Source: Rhizobium ecuadorense (GTDB lineage: Bacteria; Pseudomonadota; Alphaproteobacteria; Rhizobiales; Rhizobiaceae). From it: a stretch of 41,572 nt of DNA. Under the pieces are notes generated by a model, which saw only the letters and a program-made list of their open reading frames with translations, searched no databases and was not told the DNA's origin. How positions within the stretch are numbered: the stretch's first letter is position 1; the number at the start of each line of letters is the position of its first letter. Positions 34,553-41,572 of the stretch are shown here, in pieces. The stretch is from the NCBI RefSeq assembly GCF_001187535.1, contig NZ_LFIO01000637.1:1-41572 (forward strand), read 5' to 3'. A program made the translations under genes and the position numbers.

Positions 34553-34653
34553 CCCAGCGGGGAGAAGGTGGCCCGCAGGGTCGGATGAGGGGGCCGCAGG
34601 GCACGACTTTCGCTATCGCCCTTCGCTCCTTCCATCGCCTGCGGGGCGTTTTC

Positions 34654-34839
34654 TCAGGCCTCGGATTTCAGCTTGCCGCCGACCGCCCAGGCATCCTTGG
34701 CGATCTCGGTGATCAGGATTTCCACCGATTCCGGCGGGCACGCCAGCGTTTCGACGGCGGCCTTGGTCGCTTCGCGGGCGAAGGCGCGCTTCCGATCGTC
34801 GGTGCGGCCGGGATGCATCTGCAGGTGAAGAATAGGCAT
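34654..34839 (-). CDS. 4-oxalocrotonate tautomerase family protein
   Basis: 61 residues. After Met removal the N-terminal Pro (MPILHLQMHPGRTDDRK) would be the catalytic base of the tautomerase superfamily. The rest (REATKAAVETLACPPESVEILITEIAKDAWAVGGK) follows the beta-alpha-beta family pattern, including the conserved ITEI segment. AAGGAG lies six bases before ATG at 34839. It is divergent from a LysR regulator across 124 bases, a common arrangement that suggests the regulator controls it. The substrate is unknown. Confidence 0.82.
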   Translation of the reverse strand: MPILHLQMHPGRTDDRKRAFAREATKAAVETLACPPESVEILITEIAKDAWAVGGKLKSEA

Positions 34840-34963
34840 GTTTTCTCCTTGGTCATGTTGGCAATATCCGTCGCCTGGCGCGGACGTGACCACTGTGTTG
34901 TAAATGCTGCGGTTGATAAATAAGCTCCCGGTATCGTCATTCAAAACCAAGAGGTAGGCAATC

Positions 34964-35848
34964 ATGGACAAGCTGGCCGGCATGGCGATGTTCGTCAGGG
35001 TCATCGACAATGGCAGTTTCGCGGCGGCCGCGGAGATCGCGCAAGTGTCGCCTGCCATGGTTGCCAAGCACATCAAGACCATCGAGACCCGGCTCGGGGC
35101 GAAGCTGATCCATCGCACCACGCGACGCCATCAGCTGACGGAGGTTGGCCAGCTCTATTACGAGCGCTGCAAACGCGCGCTTTCCGAAGTGGCGCTGGCC
35201 GAGGCTTCGGCGAACGAGCTGCAATCGGCGCCGCGCGGCCGGCTTCGCGTGGTGGCACCCGTCAGCTTCGGGACGCAGGTCCTGGTGCCGGCGCTGATCG
35301 ATTACCAGAACGCCTATCCCGACGTCAGCATCGAGCTATCGCTCGACAATAATGTCCATGACCTCGTCGGCGAGGGGTTCGAACTCGGTATCCACATCGG
35401 CCCGCTATCCGACGACAGCCTGGTCGCGCGCCCGCTGACGCCCTACCGGCGGATTCTCGCTGCCTCGCCTGATTATCTCGCCCGCCATGGCCGGCCGGCC
35501 TCGCCTGAGGCTCTGACGAACCATCTCTGTCTCGGCCACTCCTATTGGCGCATGCAGGATCGCTGGCACCTGGTCGGGCCGAGAGGCGAAATGCGGGATG
35601 TGTTGATTTCCGGAAAATTCTCCACCAACCAGGGGGCAGCCCTTCGCATGGCAGCGCTCAGCGGTGCCGGAATTGTGCTGCAGCCGGAACTGCTGCTCGC
35701 CGCTGATATTGCCGAAGGACGGCTTGAACAGGTGCTGCCGGAATGGTCCTACAAGCCTGTTCCGATGTCCCTCGTCTACGCGCCGAACCGCCGGCCGACA
35801 GCGATGTTGCGGACGGTGATCGATTTCCTGGTGGAACGGTTTGGCTAG
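34964..35848 (+). CDS. LysR-family transcriptional regulator
   Basis: 294 residues. The N-terminal winged helix (1-60: MAMFVRVIDNGSFAAAAE, VSPAMVAKHIKTIETRLGAKLIHRTTRR) and the periplasmic-binding-protein-like effector domain (GRLRVVAPVSFG, then HLCLGHSYWRM) place it in the LysR family, in the branch that usually regulates a neighbouring oxidoreductase or tautomerase. The 34840-34963 gap to the divergent tautomerase gene should hold its operator. The gene is complete. Directly after its stop codon begins an unrelated truncated gene, marking a rearrangement junction. Confidence 0.88.
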   Translation: MDKLAGMAMFVRVIDNGSFAAAAEIAQVSPAMVAKHIKTIETRLGAKLIHRTTRRHQLTEVGQLYYERCKRALSEVALAEASANELQSAPRGRLRVVAPVSFGTQVLVPALIDYQNAYPDVSIELSLDNNVHDLVGEGFELGIHIGPLSDDSLVARPLTPYRRILAASPDYLARHGRPASPEALTNHLCLGHSYWRMQDRWHLVGPRGEMRDVLISGKFSTNQGAALRMAALSGAGIVLQPELLLAADIAEGRLEQVLPEWSYKPVPMSLVYAPNRRPTAMLRTVIDFLVERFG

Positions 35849-36199
35849 TGATGGTCGAGGCCGACGGTCGTTACAGCGCGGAGGCCTATAAGCTCGCAGT
35901 CGTCGCCTACAAGCCGATCCTCGCCGATCTCGAGGCGCTCTCGGCGCGCGGCTTCTGCCCGGTTTCGCCGACCCTTGCCTTCGAGACCGTGCCGGCGGGG
36001 AGTTATTCGCTGGAGATGGCTGATGACCGCCTCGATGAAGGGACTCGGCGGCATGCTCGGCGTTGCCAACGGCGCGGTGAAGATCGATAAATCCTTCTGC
36101 ATGCAGGCGAAGGCCGTCACCCGCGCCGAGATGGCGGCATATTACACCGCCAACTCGATCCCGCCGCGGCCCAATCGTATGCCGATTGTCCAATTGAGC
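35849..36199 (+). pseudogene. Decayed fragment of a pseudokinase/FGE-like gene (diverged copy of 12.74-13.09 kb)
   Basis: The translation begins ADGRYSAEAYKLAVVAYKPI and continues through FCPVSPTLAFETVPAGSYSLE. It then needs a frame change (5 bases missing relative to the full gene near 36018) to go on with GGMLGVANGAVKIDKSFCMQAKAVTRAEMAAYY. After one more lost base near 36157 the match continues (AAAQSYADCP). It corresponds to about 12740-13092, within the gene at 10970-13375, with roughly one base in ten different. It has neither the beginning nor the end of that gene. It starts immediately after the LysR stop codon. Confidence 0.85.
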
Positions 36200-36539
36200 A
36201 TTTAACCCGGTGGGATACGCAAACGGGATAAGCCTGATGTGCGCAAACTCCTTCGGACAGACCACCCCCTTATGTGCTCAAATTTTTTTGGCGAAAGGCT
36301 GGATCGGAGAGACCGTACACGGCGGTGGGCACGGTTTAATGCCGCCATACAGCCCGCATCGCGCGGGGGAAACGGCAGCATGGATGGGCTTGAATACCCT
36401 TCGCCAAAATTTTCGTAAAGATTTCTAAAAAGGATACGCGTAAATGGACAGCAATAAGCTTGAATACATGCTGGAGCAGCTTGATTTACCCAGCTTAATG
36501 TAGCTGAATGCGCCAAAGCAACCATGGGTAGGGTGAATA
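36200..36539. other. Junction region; no supported large gene
   Basis: Base composition changes from GC-rich to AT-rich within this stretch. It should contain the promoter of the ParA-like gene. I see only short frames, including the 19-codon one at 36444-36503. A weakly repeated pair (TGTGCGCAAACTCCTTCGG near 36239 and TGTGCTCAAATTTTTTTGG near 36273) may be chance. Confidence 0.45.
36444..36503 (+). CDS. Possible 19-residue short peptide upstream of the ParA-like gene
   Basis: ATG with AAAAAGGA about ten bases upstream; it encodes MDSNKLEYMLEQLDLPSLM and ends 36 bases before the ParA-like start. The amphipathic, Leu-rich sequence is not random-looking. It could be a leader peptide, a remnant, or nothing. 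Confidence 0.2.
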   Translation: MDSNKLEYMLEQLDLPSLM

Positions 36540-37412
36540 GTGGCTAAAGTTGTGACGGTTATGAATATGAAAGGTGGCGTTGGAAAAACTACGGTTACAA
36601 TGCATCTAGCAGGCGTTCTTGGAAGGTGGCACGCTTACGGCTCAAAGCCAACGAAGGTGCTGGCAATAGACTACGATCCACAATTCAATCTATCTCAAGC
36701 ACTTCTTCCAGCCAAAGATTATTTTGCGCTCGAGAAACAGAATAAGACAGTGCTTTCCGTATTAGTTGAGGACGAAAGCGATCTTGATCCGTTTAAGATA
36801 CAGGTCCCCGGAAACTTGAAACCGCCCAGCGTCGGTAGTTTATCAACTCCAATTTTTAACGGCAGCAAAAAAGGCGGTGGGCTCGACTTGATCGCCTCCA
36901 CCTTGGATTTGATGTACGTCGCGCTAGGAGAGGCAAATTTGAACGTAAAGCCAATCGAGGAGCGATTCACTAAATTTATAGAAGAGGCGCGGAGCCTCTA
37001 CGATATAATATTAATTGACTGCCACCCAGCAGGATCGATATTCACTCAAACGTCGCTTCGACATTCCGATCATGTTGTCATACCTGTTGTTCCGCAAAGA
37101 TATTCAGTTCGCGGTATCGGTCTGATGATGGAATTTATCGGGGCTAAAAGTGTAGGAAAACAACCTGCGACGCCCCACATTCTTTTCAACAATGTCCCTC
37201 GAATCGGTGTCTCCTCCGAAGAAGCGACGATCCGAGCGGATAAAAAATTTGCGGCGCACTGCATGACCAATACCCTCAAAAAATTTAAAGCTTTTACCGA
37301 ACCTGAAGCTGGAAAAAATTTCGTTTGGTCAAGTGGCAAAGCATATAGCACCGAGGCTTTAAACAACCTGGTCAGGGTTTCCAGAGAATTATTTACAAGA
37401 ATTGGAGGCTGA
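36540..37412 (+). CDS. ParA/Soj-like ATPase
   Basis: 290 residues from GTG at 36540. The deviant Walker A KGGVGKTT (11-18), the A' motif DYDPQFN (44-50) and Walker B DIILIDCHPAG identify a ParA-type dimerising ATPase. The second half (VVIPVVPQRYSVRGIGLMMEF) is also standard. No ParB-like DNA-binding partner follows; instead there are two unknown genes, spaced 1 and 10 bases. Such orphan ParA genes occur in plasmid remnants, integrative elements and some defence modules. It is AT-richer than the flanking rhizobial genes, and the N-terminal region has an insert (about 85-115) not typical of chromosomal ParA. Confidence 0.8.
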   Translation: MAKVVTVMNMKGGVGKTTVTMHLAGVLGRWHAYGSKPTKVLAIDYDPQFNLSQALLPAKDYFALEKQNKTVLSVLVEDESDLDPFKIQVPGNLKPPSVGSLSTPIFNGSKKGGGLDLIASTLDLMYVALGEANLNVKPIEERFTKFIEEARSLYDIILIDCHPAGSIFTQTSLRHSDHVVIPVVPQRYSVRGIGLMMEFIGAKSVGKQPATPHILFNNVPRIGVSSEEATIRADKKFAAHCMTNTLKKFKAFTEPEAGKNFVWSSGKAYSTEALNNLVRVSRELFTRIGG

Positions 37413-37413
37413 T

Positions 37414-37851
37414 ATGAAGGCTAGAGTAAGACAAAAAGCACTCCGATTGATAGCTTCCCAGTTGATTGCTTCCGACTTCTCTCCGTCAGACTTGCGCGAC
37501 ATCGGCTACGATATAAGATTCGGCAGCCTCGGTGAGGACCTCAATTATCTTCTGGAAGGATTTTACCATCAGCTTAGCCGGCAGGAAGAATTTAAAACCG
37601 CGGAGCCTCAAGACGACGATTTGTTTGAACTCGTGCAACGCAAAAGGATGACCAAGAAAGCTCTTTTTGAGCGGATGCACCAAGTTGATGGATTTAGGTA
37701 CGGGGGTGTATCTACAGATATGACAACGAGGGAAATGATTATGCATTTTTTAGAGTTGGCGGAGCCTTCTCAGATTCAAATGCTTTACTCATTGCTCAAC
37801 GGAAACGACAGTGAAGATCCCTATCTCTCAGGTATCATGAATCGAAAGTGA
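37414..37851 (+). CDS. Protein of unknown function, second gene of the ParA-like operon
   Basis: 145 residues from ATG at 37414 (TTGGAGG upstream), one base after the ParA-like stop. Charged and mostly helical, without signal peptide or catalytic motif. I do not recognise it. Segments such as DLRDIGYDIRFGSLGEDLNYLLEGFYHQL and REMIMHFLELAEPSQIQMLYSLL look like protein-protein interaction helices. The tight spacing implies it works with the ATPase. Confidence 0.65.
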   Translation: MKARVRQKALRLIASQLIASDFSPSDLRDIGYDIRFGSLGEDLNYLLEGFYHQLSRQEEFKTAEPQDDDLFELVQRKRMTKKALFERMHQVDGFRYGGVSTDMTTREMIMHFLELAEPSQIQMLYSLLNGNDSEDPYLSGIMNRK

Positions 37852-37861
37852 GGGCCTTTCA

Positions 37862-38569
37862 GTGTCCACCAGCAAGCTTTCTGCTGCCCTAGCTCAGGTA
37901 GATTGGGAGCAAAACATCTCAACCATGATGGCAGCTAGCGAGCGGCAGGAGACCATTACAGCGGCGACCTTGCATTTGGCGATTTGGTCGAAACAACTAG
38001 AGCAGACTGACGAGCGGAACCCTGCTTTGTGCTTTATCAGAGAGATGCAAAATGCCGCGCACAACACAGCAGTGTTAATACCACTGGGTTTGTATAAGCC
38101 AGCGGCAGCCTCTATGCGCGCGATTTTAGAGGGCTCAATGTATTACACCTACTTTCGCTCTCATCACGTGGAGTTAGCTACCCTTGCAAGGGAAGAAGGA
38201 TTTTATGTAGAAAAGAAAGAAATTCTTGTTTTTCATAAGGAGCATACTCCAAATTTTGTAGTGAGAGAAAGAAAATTAGGCGTCATCAGCAGACTCGAGA
38301 CTACCTACAGTCAACTTTCAGCCGTAATACATGGCCAGATCCCTGGAAAATGGGTAACGTACACGGCGGTTTCTGATATCTCGTACAATCAGAAAGTTTG
38401 CGATGAGGCTATAGTGGTTTTTACTGAGGTGATGGAGATAGTAAAGCGTCTGTTTCTATGTACCGTGGCGCAAGAATTTTGGCACTCCTTCTCGAAGGCG
38501 GCTAAGGGCAAAATTCTTCATGGGTTGTCCGGCGAACAGAAGCTTGAACTCGGATTAGATTCTGCATGA
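37862..38569 (+). CDS. Helical protein of unknown function, third gene of the ParA-like operon
   Basis: 235 residues from GTG at 37862, ten bases after the previous stop. It is all-helical in appearance: a run around RAILEGSMYYTYFRSHHVELA and a later TYSQLSAVIHGQIPG. The latter reminds me of HEPN-like or DUF5677-like helical proteins, in which a Y-x2-LS-x3-H pattern recurs; this is an impression only, and no R-x4-6-H RNase motif is evident. No signal peptide. Low GC and non-rhizobial codon use like its neighbours. Confidence 0.6.
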   Translation: MSTSKLSAALAQVDWEQNISTMMAASERQETITAATLHLAIWSKQLEQTDERNPALCFIREMQNAAHNTAVLIPLGLYKPAAASMRAILEGSMYYTYFRSHHVELATLAREEGFYVEKKEILVFHKEHTPNFVVRERKLGVISRLETTYSQLSAVIHGQIPGKWVTYTAVSDISYNQKVCDEAIVVFTEVMEIVKRLFLCTVAQEFWHSFSKAAKGKILHGLSGEQKLELGLDSA

Positions 38570-38689
38570 AAAACGGGCGCCTATCTCTCCGAGTTAAAAC
38601 CATGTTCTGTTAATTCCCTACAGCTCAACACGGACGGAACTGGGTCAGTATACGCATACGGTAACTCTTACACCTTCTGCTGAGGGGGC

Positions 38690-40543
38690 CTACGACGCCT
38701 CCTTCATCATTTCTTCGACACTAAAACGCAACACTTCTTCGAATACTTTGTTTCGAGCCTTTGCATCTTTAATGAGGGCAGACGCGGGCATTACATACAT
38801 ATGAAGTGGAACGCCGCTGCCACTCCCCGCCACAAAATCATTGTATACAACCCGATCACTCAGCGAAAATACGTCCTTGAAACCGGTCTGCTTCATATCG
38901 CGATAGAATTCGTCGTCTATATCAACTATTGAGAACGCGAATACCTCCCGAACCGTTTCAATCTTAGCAACAAGCTCATTTGCATAAAGCCTGCATTGAA
39001 CTAGTGCTTTATTGTTATCAAACAAATCAGCACCAGGCTTCTTGAACTCAATAATAACAAGCTTGTTCGGCCGATTATTGTTGTCTTTAGAAAAGAACGC
39101 CGCTACGTCTGGCTTTCGATTCTGATTGCGTTCGACGCTCTGATTTACTTCACCAATTATTCTCGAAAGCGTGTTGTCACTAAAGACACTTGAGTAAGAG
39201 AGAAATTTGTCATCGACAAGCCAGATGTTGTTTTCTCTAATATCCCTGCCATCGCTCCTTTTAGGTAAAATAGCGTTGTGAATAGCATTTTCCGCCTCGT
39301 TGCTTGGCATCTTCGCTAAAGAGTCGATTACCAACGCACGGTGCACAATAAATCGAGCGAGGTCGTCGCTGGCGAGATGGGAAACATCATCCCACGACAC
39401 GGCCTTCCCGTGTTGCAGCGCATCAACAAGTTGATCTTCTCTGCGCGATTGCTGAGCGCGGTAGGTCCTCACAATTTCATCTGCGTCAAGGAGCGCGGCG
39501 TTTCCACCGAGCGACGAAACGTCGATGAACGGATAGTACCGCTTTAACTTTTCAATATTTCCATTCTTAAATGCATCGACCTCGCCTTCATCGGCTGCGT
39601 TAATCATAGCCATGCATTCCTCATGGATGCGTCGCAGAAGATTATCGCGGCTGATTGGGGACGCCAAATCGACTTCCTCGTCCGTCTTAGGAATCTCGAG
39701 TCTCTTTCTCTCAATATTTGACCGCATGTTGAAATATTTCGATGTAACCGAGATTTGATAGCGGCAGCTGTCGAATCTTTTGCTTATAGTATATTCTTCA
39801 ATACAGAGCTCATCAGCACAAAGCATCGCCACAATACCCTTTGATGGCGGAGCATCTTTGAAAAGATAGCAGTCAAAAATTTCAGAATTTATCTGAAAAC
39901 TTTGCTCTTTCTCTGTCTTAATATCTGAACCAACCAATTTGAAGGTTTCCTCAAATGGTTGCCCAGAGTTGTGATGAAACGTAAGGGTTATACTTTGACC
40001 GCCTTGGTGCTTAAGAAACACAAGCAATCGAAGATCATCGCAAAGAGACGTGATAAGATTTCGTACTTGGCTATTGATTTGCTCTCGCAGTTCGCTGAGC
40101 GCGATGACGGTTTCCCTTCTTCCGCTGATCGCATCCCGGTTGACGTCTGAAAGCTTGAAGTCGGGCGTGTAAAAGAACTGAACAAGCTCACCTTCCAGTT
40201 GGCTGCGAACGCTCACCTGCTTTGCATATTTCAAAAAAGATAACCGCCCTACACCCTTGCCTCCGAGGTGGTCCTTGTGGCCGGTGCAAATTTCGTCAAA
40301 GTAATTTAGGTTCTCGGTCGTAAAGCCTTCCCCGTTATCCGTGATGGATATTCCCTCCAAAACCACACGCTCTGAACTTTCGCTGAACATTTCAGCTTGC
40401 CTGTCTGAAAAACGAAGATCAACGGTGATTTCTGTTCCACCTGCATGGATTGAGTTTGTGACTGCTTCCCGAATTACATCCCTAGCCGTGACACCGCCCT
40501 TGTAATGCTCTGCAATAAATTTTCTTAGGTTAATTCGTGCCAC
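38690..40543 (-). CDS. GHKL (Hsp90/MutL-type) ATPase fused to a PD-(D/E)xK nuclease-like domain
   Basis: 617 residues. The N-terminal ATP lid fold has the N-box REAVTNSIHAG (Glu26, Asn30), the G1 box DNGEGF (Asp69) and the G2 box GGKGVGR (94-100). A middle S5-like and helical region follows. Near the C-terminus PDVAAFF (Asp479) and VIIEFKKPG (Glu499-x-Lys501) are spaced as in PD-(D/E)xK nucleases. GHKL ATPases of MutL/MORC type joined to restriction-type nucleases are known from predicted bacterial defence systems. No methylase or helicase is adjacent. It converges on the ParA-like operon with a 120-base gap and shares its AT-rich composition. The function as an NTP-gated nuclease is inference. 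Confidence 0.75.
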   Translation of the reverse strand: MARINLRKFIAEHYKGGVTARDVIREAVTNSIHAGGTEITVDLRFSDRQAEMFSESSERVVLEGISITDNGEGFTTENLNYFDEICTGHKDHLGGKGVGRLSFLKYAKQVSVRSQLEGELVQFFYTPDFKLSDVNRDAISGRRETVIALSELREQINSQVRNLITSLCDDLRLLVFLKHQGGQSITLTFHHNSGQPFEETFKLVGSDIKTEKEQSFQINSEIFDCYLFKDAPPSKGIVAMLCADELCIEEYTISKRFDSCRYQISVTSKYFNMRSNIERKRLEIPKTDEEVDLASPISRDNLLRRIHEECMAMINAADEGEVDAFKNGNIEKLKRYYPFIDVSSLGGNAALLDADEIVRTYRAQQSRREDQLVDALQHGKAVSWDDVSHLASDDLARFIVHRALVIDSLAKMPSNEAENAIHNAILPKRSDGRDIRENNIWLVDDKFLSYSSVFSDNTLSRIIGEVNQSVERNQNRKPDVAAFFSKDNNNRPNKLVIIEFKKPGADLFDNNKALVQCRLYANELVAKIETVREVFAFSIVDIDDEFYRDMKQTGFKDVFSLSDRVVYNDFVAGSGSGVPLHMYVMPASALIKDAKARNKVFEEVLRFSVEEMMKEAS

Positions 40544-40978
40544 TGCTGAGCCTCAAAGCGGGATACGACCAATCACGGGGGCTTAGGGAGACTCATTATT
40601 GATCACCCTCTTTTCCGTTGTAAAGTAGGATGTTACGAGGATTCAGGCAACCCATACCGTATTGCAGCATGCTTGTATGAGGGTGGTACGTTGAGGTCAG
40701 GACAACGTGTTTCACTGACTGCCCGCAGAGCCCTTAGTTTGCAATGCCTTGATCTCAGGAAACGCCTCCTGCTAGGGCACCTTTCGTATCTCCCATTCGT
40801 ATCGAGATTTTTAGACGTCGACACTTCCGTCCGCGAAATGGATACTCATGTCTGGTGGCTGCCCGGTTATCGTGTGCAATGCAGAAGACGTAAAAAGAGG
40901 GGACATCGTATCTTCTGGCTGCCCTAGAAGCCCGGCTTTTAAGGGATGGTGGACGCTCCCTCCGGACCAACCATATTC
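40544..40978. other. Upstream region of the GHKL-nuclease gene; no supported gene
   Basis: Contains the presumed minus-strand promoter close to 40560-40640. The frames here are short, lack ribosome sites and resemble nothing I know. TGGCTGCCC occurs at 40856 and again at 40916, probably by chance. Composition returns to GC-rich at about 40940. Confidence 0.45.
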
Positions 40979-41166
40979 CGCGTCGGGATCAATCTGGGCG
41001 ATGTCGCCTTGGTGGATGGCGATGTCTATGGGGACGGGGTGAATGTCGCCGCGCGGCCGGAGCATTTGGCCGAGCCGGGCGGGGTGGTGGTGTCGGGCAC
41101 GGCCTACGATCATCTCCAGGGCAAGCTCGCCTGGCCGCTCGATTTCGCCGGCGAGCAGCAGGTCAG
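40979..41166 (+). pseudogene. Fragment of a class III adenylate/guanylate cyclase gene
   Basis: The translation RVGINLGDVALVDGDVYGDG, then NVAARPEHLAEPGGVVVSG and TAYDHLQGKL, is the C-terminal half of the catalytic domain of a rhizobial class III cyclase. It contains the metal/adenine loop region with the conserved VNVAAR. The family sequence stops after GEQQV; the preceding half of the catalytic domain and the usual C-terminal TPR region are absent. An upstream ATG at 40946 adds unrelated residues. A truncated relic at the right border of the AT-rich island. Confidence 0.75.
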
Positions 41167-41301
41167 GGCCAAACGGTCCTGCAGCTCGATAGATGGATTA
41201 TTAACTTCGAAATTAACTCGGCGTGCAAGCCCATGGCAGCGAAGCCAATTGATCGTATGATTGCCGCAATTGTCGAAGCTCGGTAGCTTGGGAACGGACC
41301 C

Positions 41302-41553
41302 GTGCGTATTCGCATTATCTGTGTGCTGATCCTGTCTATCGCGTTTGCGGCCTTCATGCCTGTGGTGATGGAGTTTGGCCGGGCGCTTTACGTAGACGAC
41401 GATTTCGGAGCACCCGCTTCACTTGACCTCGTCTTCATCGCCGTGTCGGTCATCCCAGGTATTCTCGCGGCAGCGGGCCTCTGGCTGGCGGATGTTCGGC
41501 AGCACAGGTTACCGCTGCTAGAGCAGGTCCTGCGATCGATGAATCGAATGTGA
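41302..41553 (+). CDS. Possible small two-helix membrane protein
   Basis: 83 residues from GTG at 41302 with a modest GGGAACGG upstream. Two hydrophobic stretches (ICVLILSIAFAAFMPVVM and VFIAVSVIPGILAAAGLWL) flank a short acidic loop (VDDDFG), and the end is charged. I do not recognise a family. GC-rich codon use fits the host genome, unlike the island to its left. Confidence 0.45.
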   Translation: MRIRIICVLILSIAFAAFMPVVMEFGRALYVDDDFGAPASLDLVFIAVSVIPGILAAAGLWLADVRQHRLPLLEQVLRSMNRM

Positions 41554-41572
41554 GGTGACGTAGCGAGCCGCA

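Larger units (their letters stand above)
32974..34600. repeat. RIME-like palindromic repeat interrupted by an insertion sequence
   Basis: The 42 bases at 32974-33015 are the perfect reverse complement of 34559-34600, and the match continues outward with one indel. Removing the insertion sequence and one target copy leaves about 199 bases with these arms at both ends. Large palindromic intergenic mosaic elements of this kind are known from Rhizobium (RIME). The naming is by resemblance of arm sequence and layout, not by a database match. Confidence 0.75.

Noticed and set aside
1..41572. CRISPR arrays, tRNA or rRNA genes
   Set aside because: No regularly spaced direct repeats and no cloverleaf or rRNA-like sequence was found on reading the gaps; a tRNA scan could not be run.

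Overview
The window looks like an accessory-rich stretch of a Rhizobium-type alphaproteobacterium. This rests on high-GC coding DNA with rhizobial codon usage, a DUF982-type protein, two kinds of rhizobial palindromic intergenic repeat (337-359 and the arms at 32974/34559), and a second-copy-type nuo cluster with a 188-residue NuoI. No rRNA or tRNA gene and no CRISPR array was seen.

1-13.4 kb, candidate envelope proteolysis locus. A secreted NlpC/P60-like protein lies on the minus strand. Two small genes of unknown role follow on the plus strand. Then comes a tight plus-strand run: a DUF4384-OmpA protein, a secreted caspase-like protein with DUF4384, a trypsin-like protease fused to a caspase-like domain and DUF4384, a secreted serpin, and a membrane pseudokinase with a C-terminal sulfatase-modifying-factor-like domain. 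The trypsin-like domain has Arg/Lys-type specificity, and the serpin has an inhibitory-type hinge followed by an Arg-Ser pair. A protease and its cognate inhibitor in one operon is therefore plausible. The caspase domain of the fusion has Gln where the catalytic His should be.

13.4-16 kb, small genes: a DUF982 protein, a pentapeptide-repeat protein, a ClpP paralogue, and an ArsR/SRPBCC pair with overlapping start and stop.

16.2-32.7 kb, an almost complete second NADH:quinone oxidoreductase (complex I). On the minus strand the order is nuoJ, nuoK, antiporter-like 1, an 84-residue membrane protein, antiporter-like 2, nuoM, nuoN, nuoA, B, C, D, E, F, G. On the plus strand, converging on nuoG, are nuoH, nuoI and a CBS-domain gene. 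The cluster encodes four antiporter-like pumping subunits instead of three, so the predicted membrane arm is longer than in the 14-subunit enzyme.

32.7-36.2 kb. A roughly 200-bp palindromic repeat is split by an IS4-family element (33135-34552) with a 10-bp target duplication and a frame-broken transposase. Next come a tautomerase and a divergent LysR regulator. Directly after the LysR stop is a decayed fragment of the pseudokinase gene's 3' part, a diverged second copy of sequence at 12.74-13.09 kb.

36.2-41.2 kb. An AT-richer block with different codon use carries a ParA-like ATPase with two unknown genes, and convergently a GHKL (Hsp90/MutL-type) ATPase fused to a PD-(D/E)xK nuclease-like domain. 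It is bordered by gene debris: the pseudokinase fragment on the left and a class III adenylate cyclase fragment on the right. This is the best candidate for a horizontally acquired defence or conflict island. The window ends with a possible small membrane protein.
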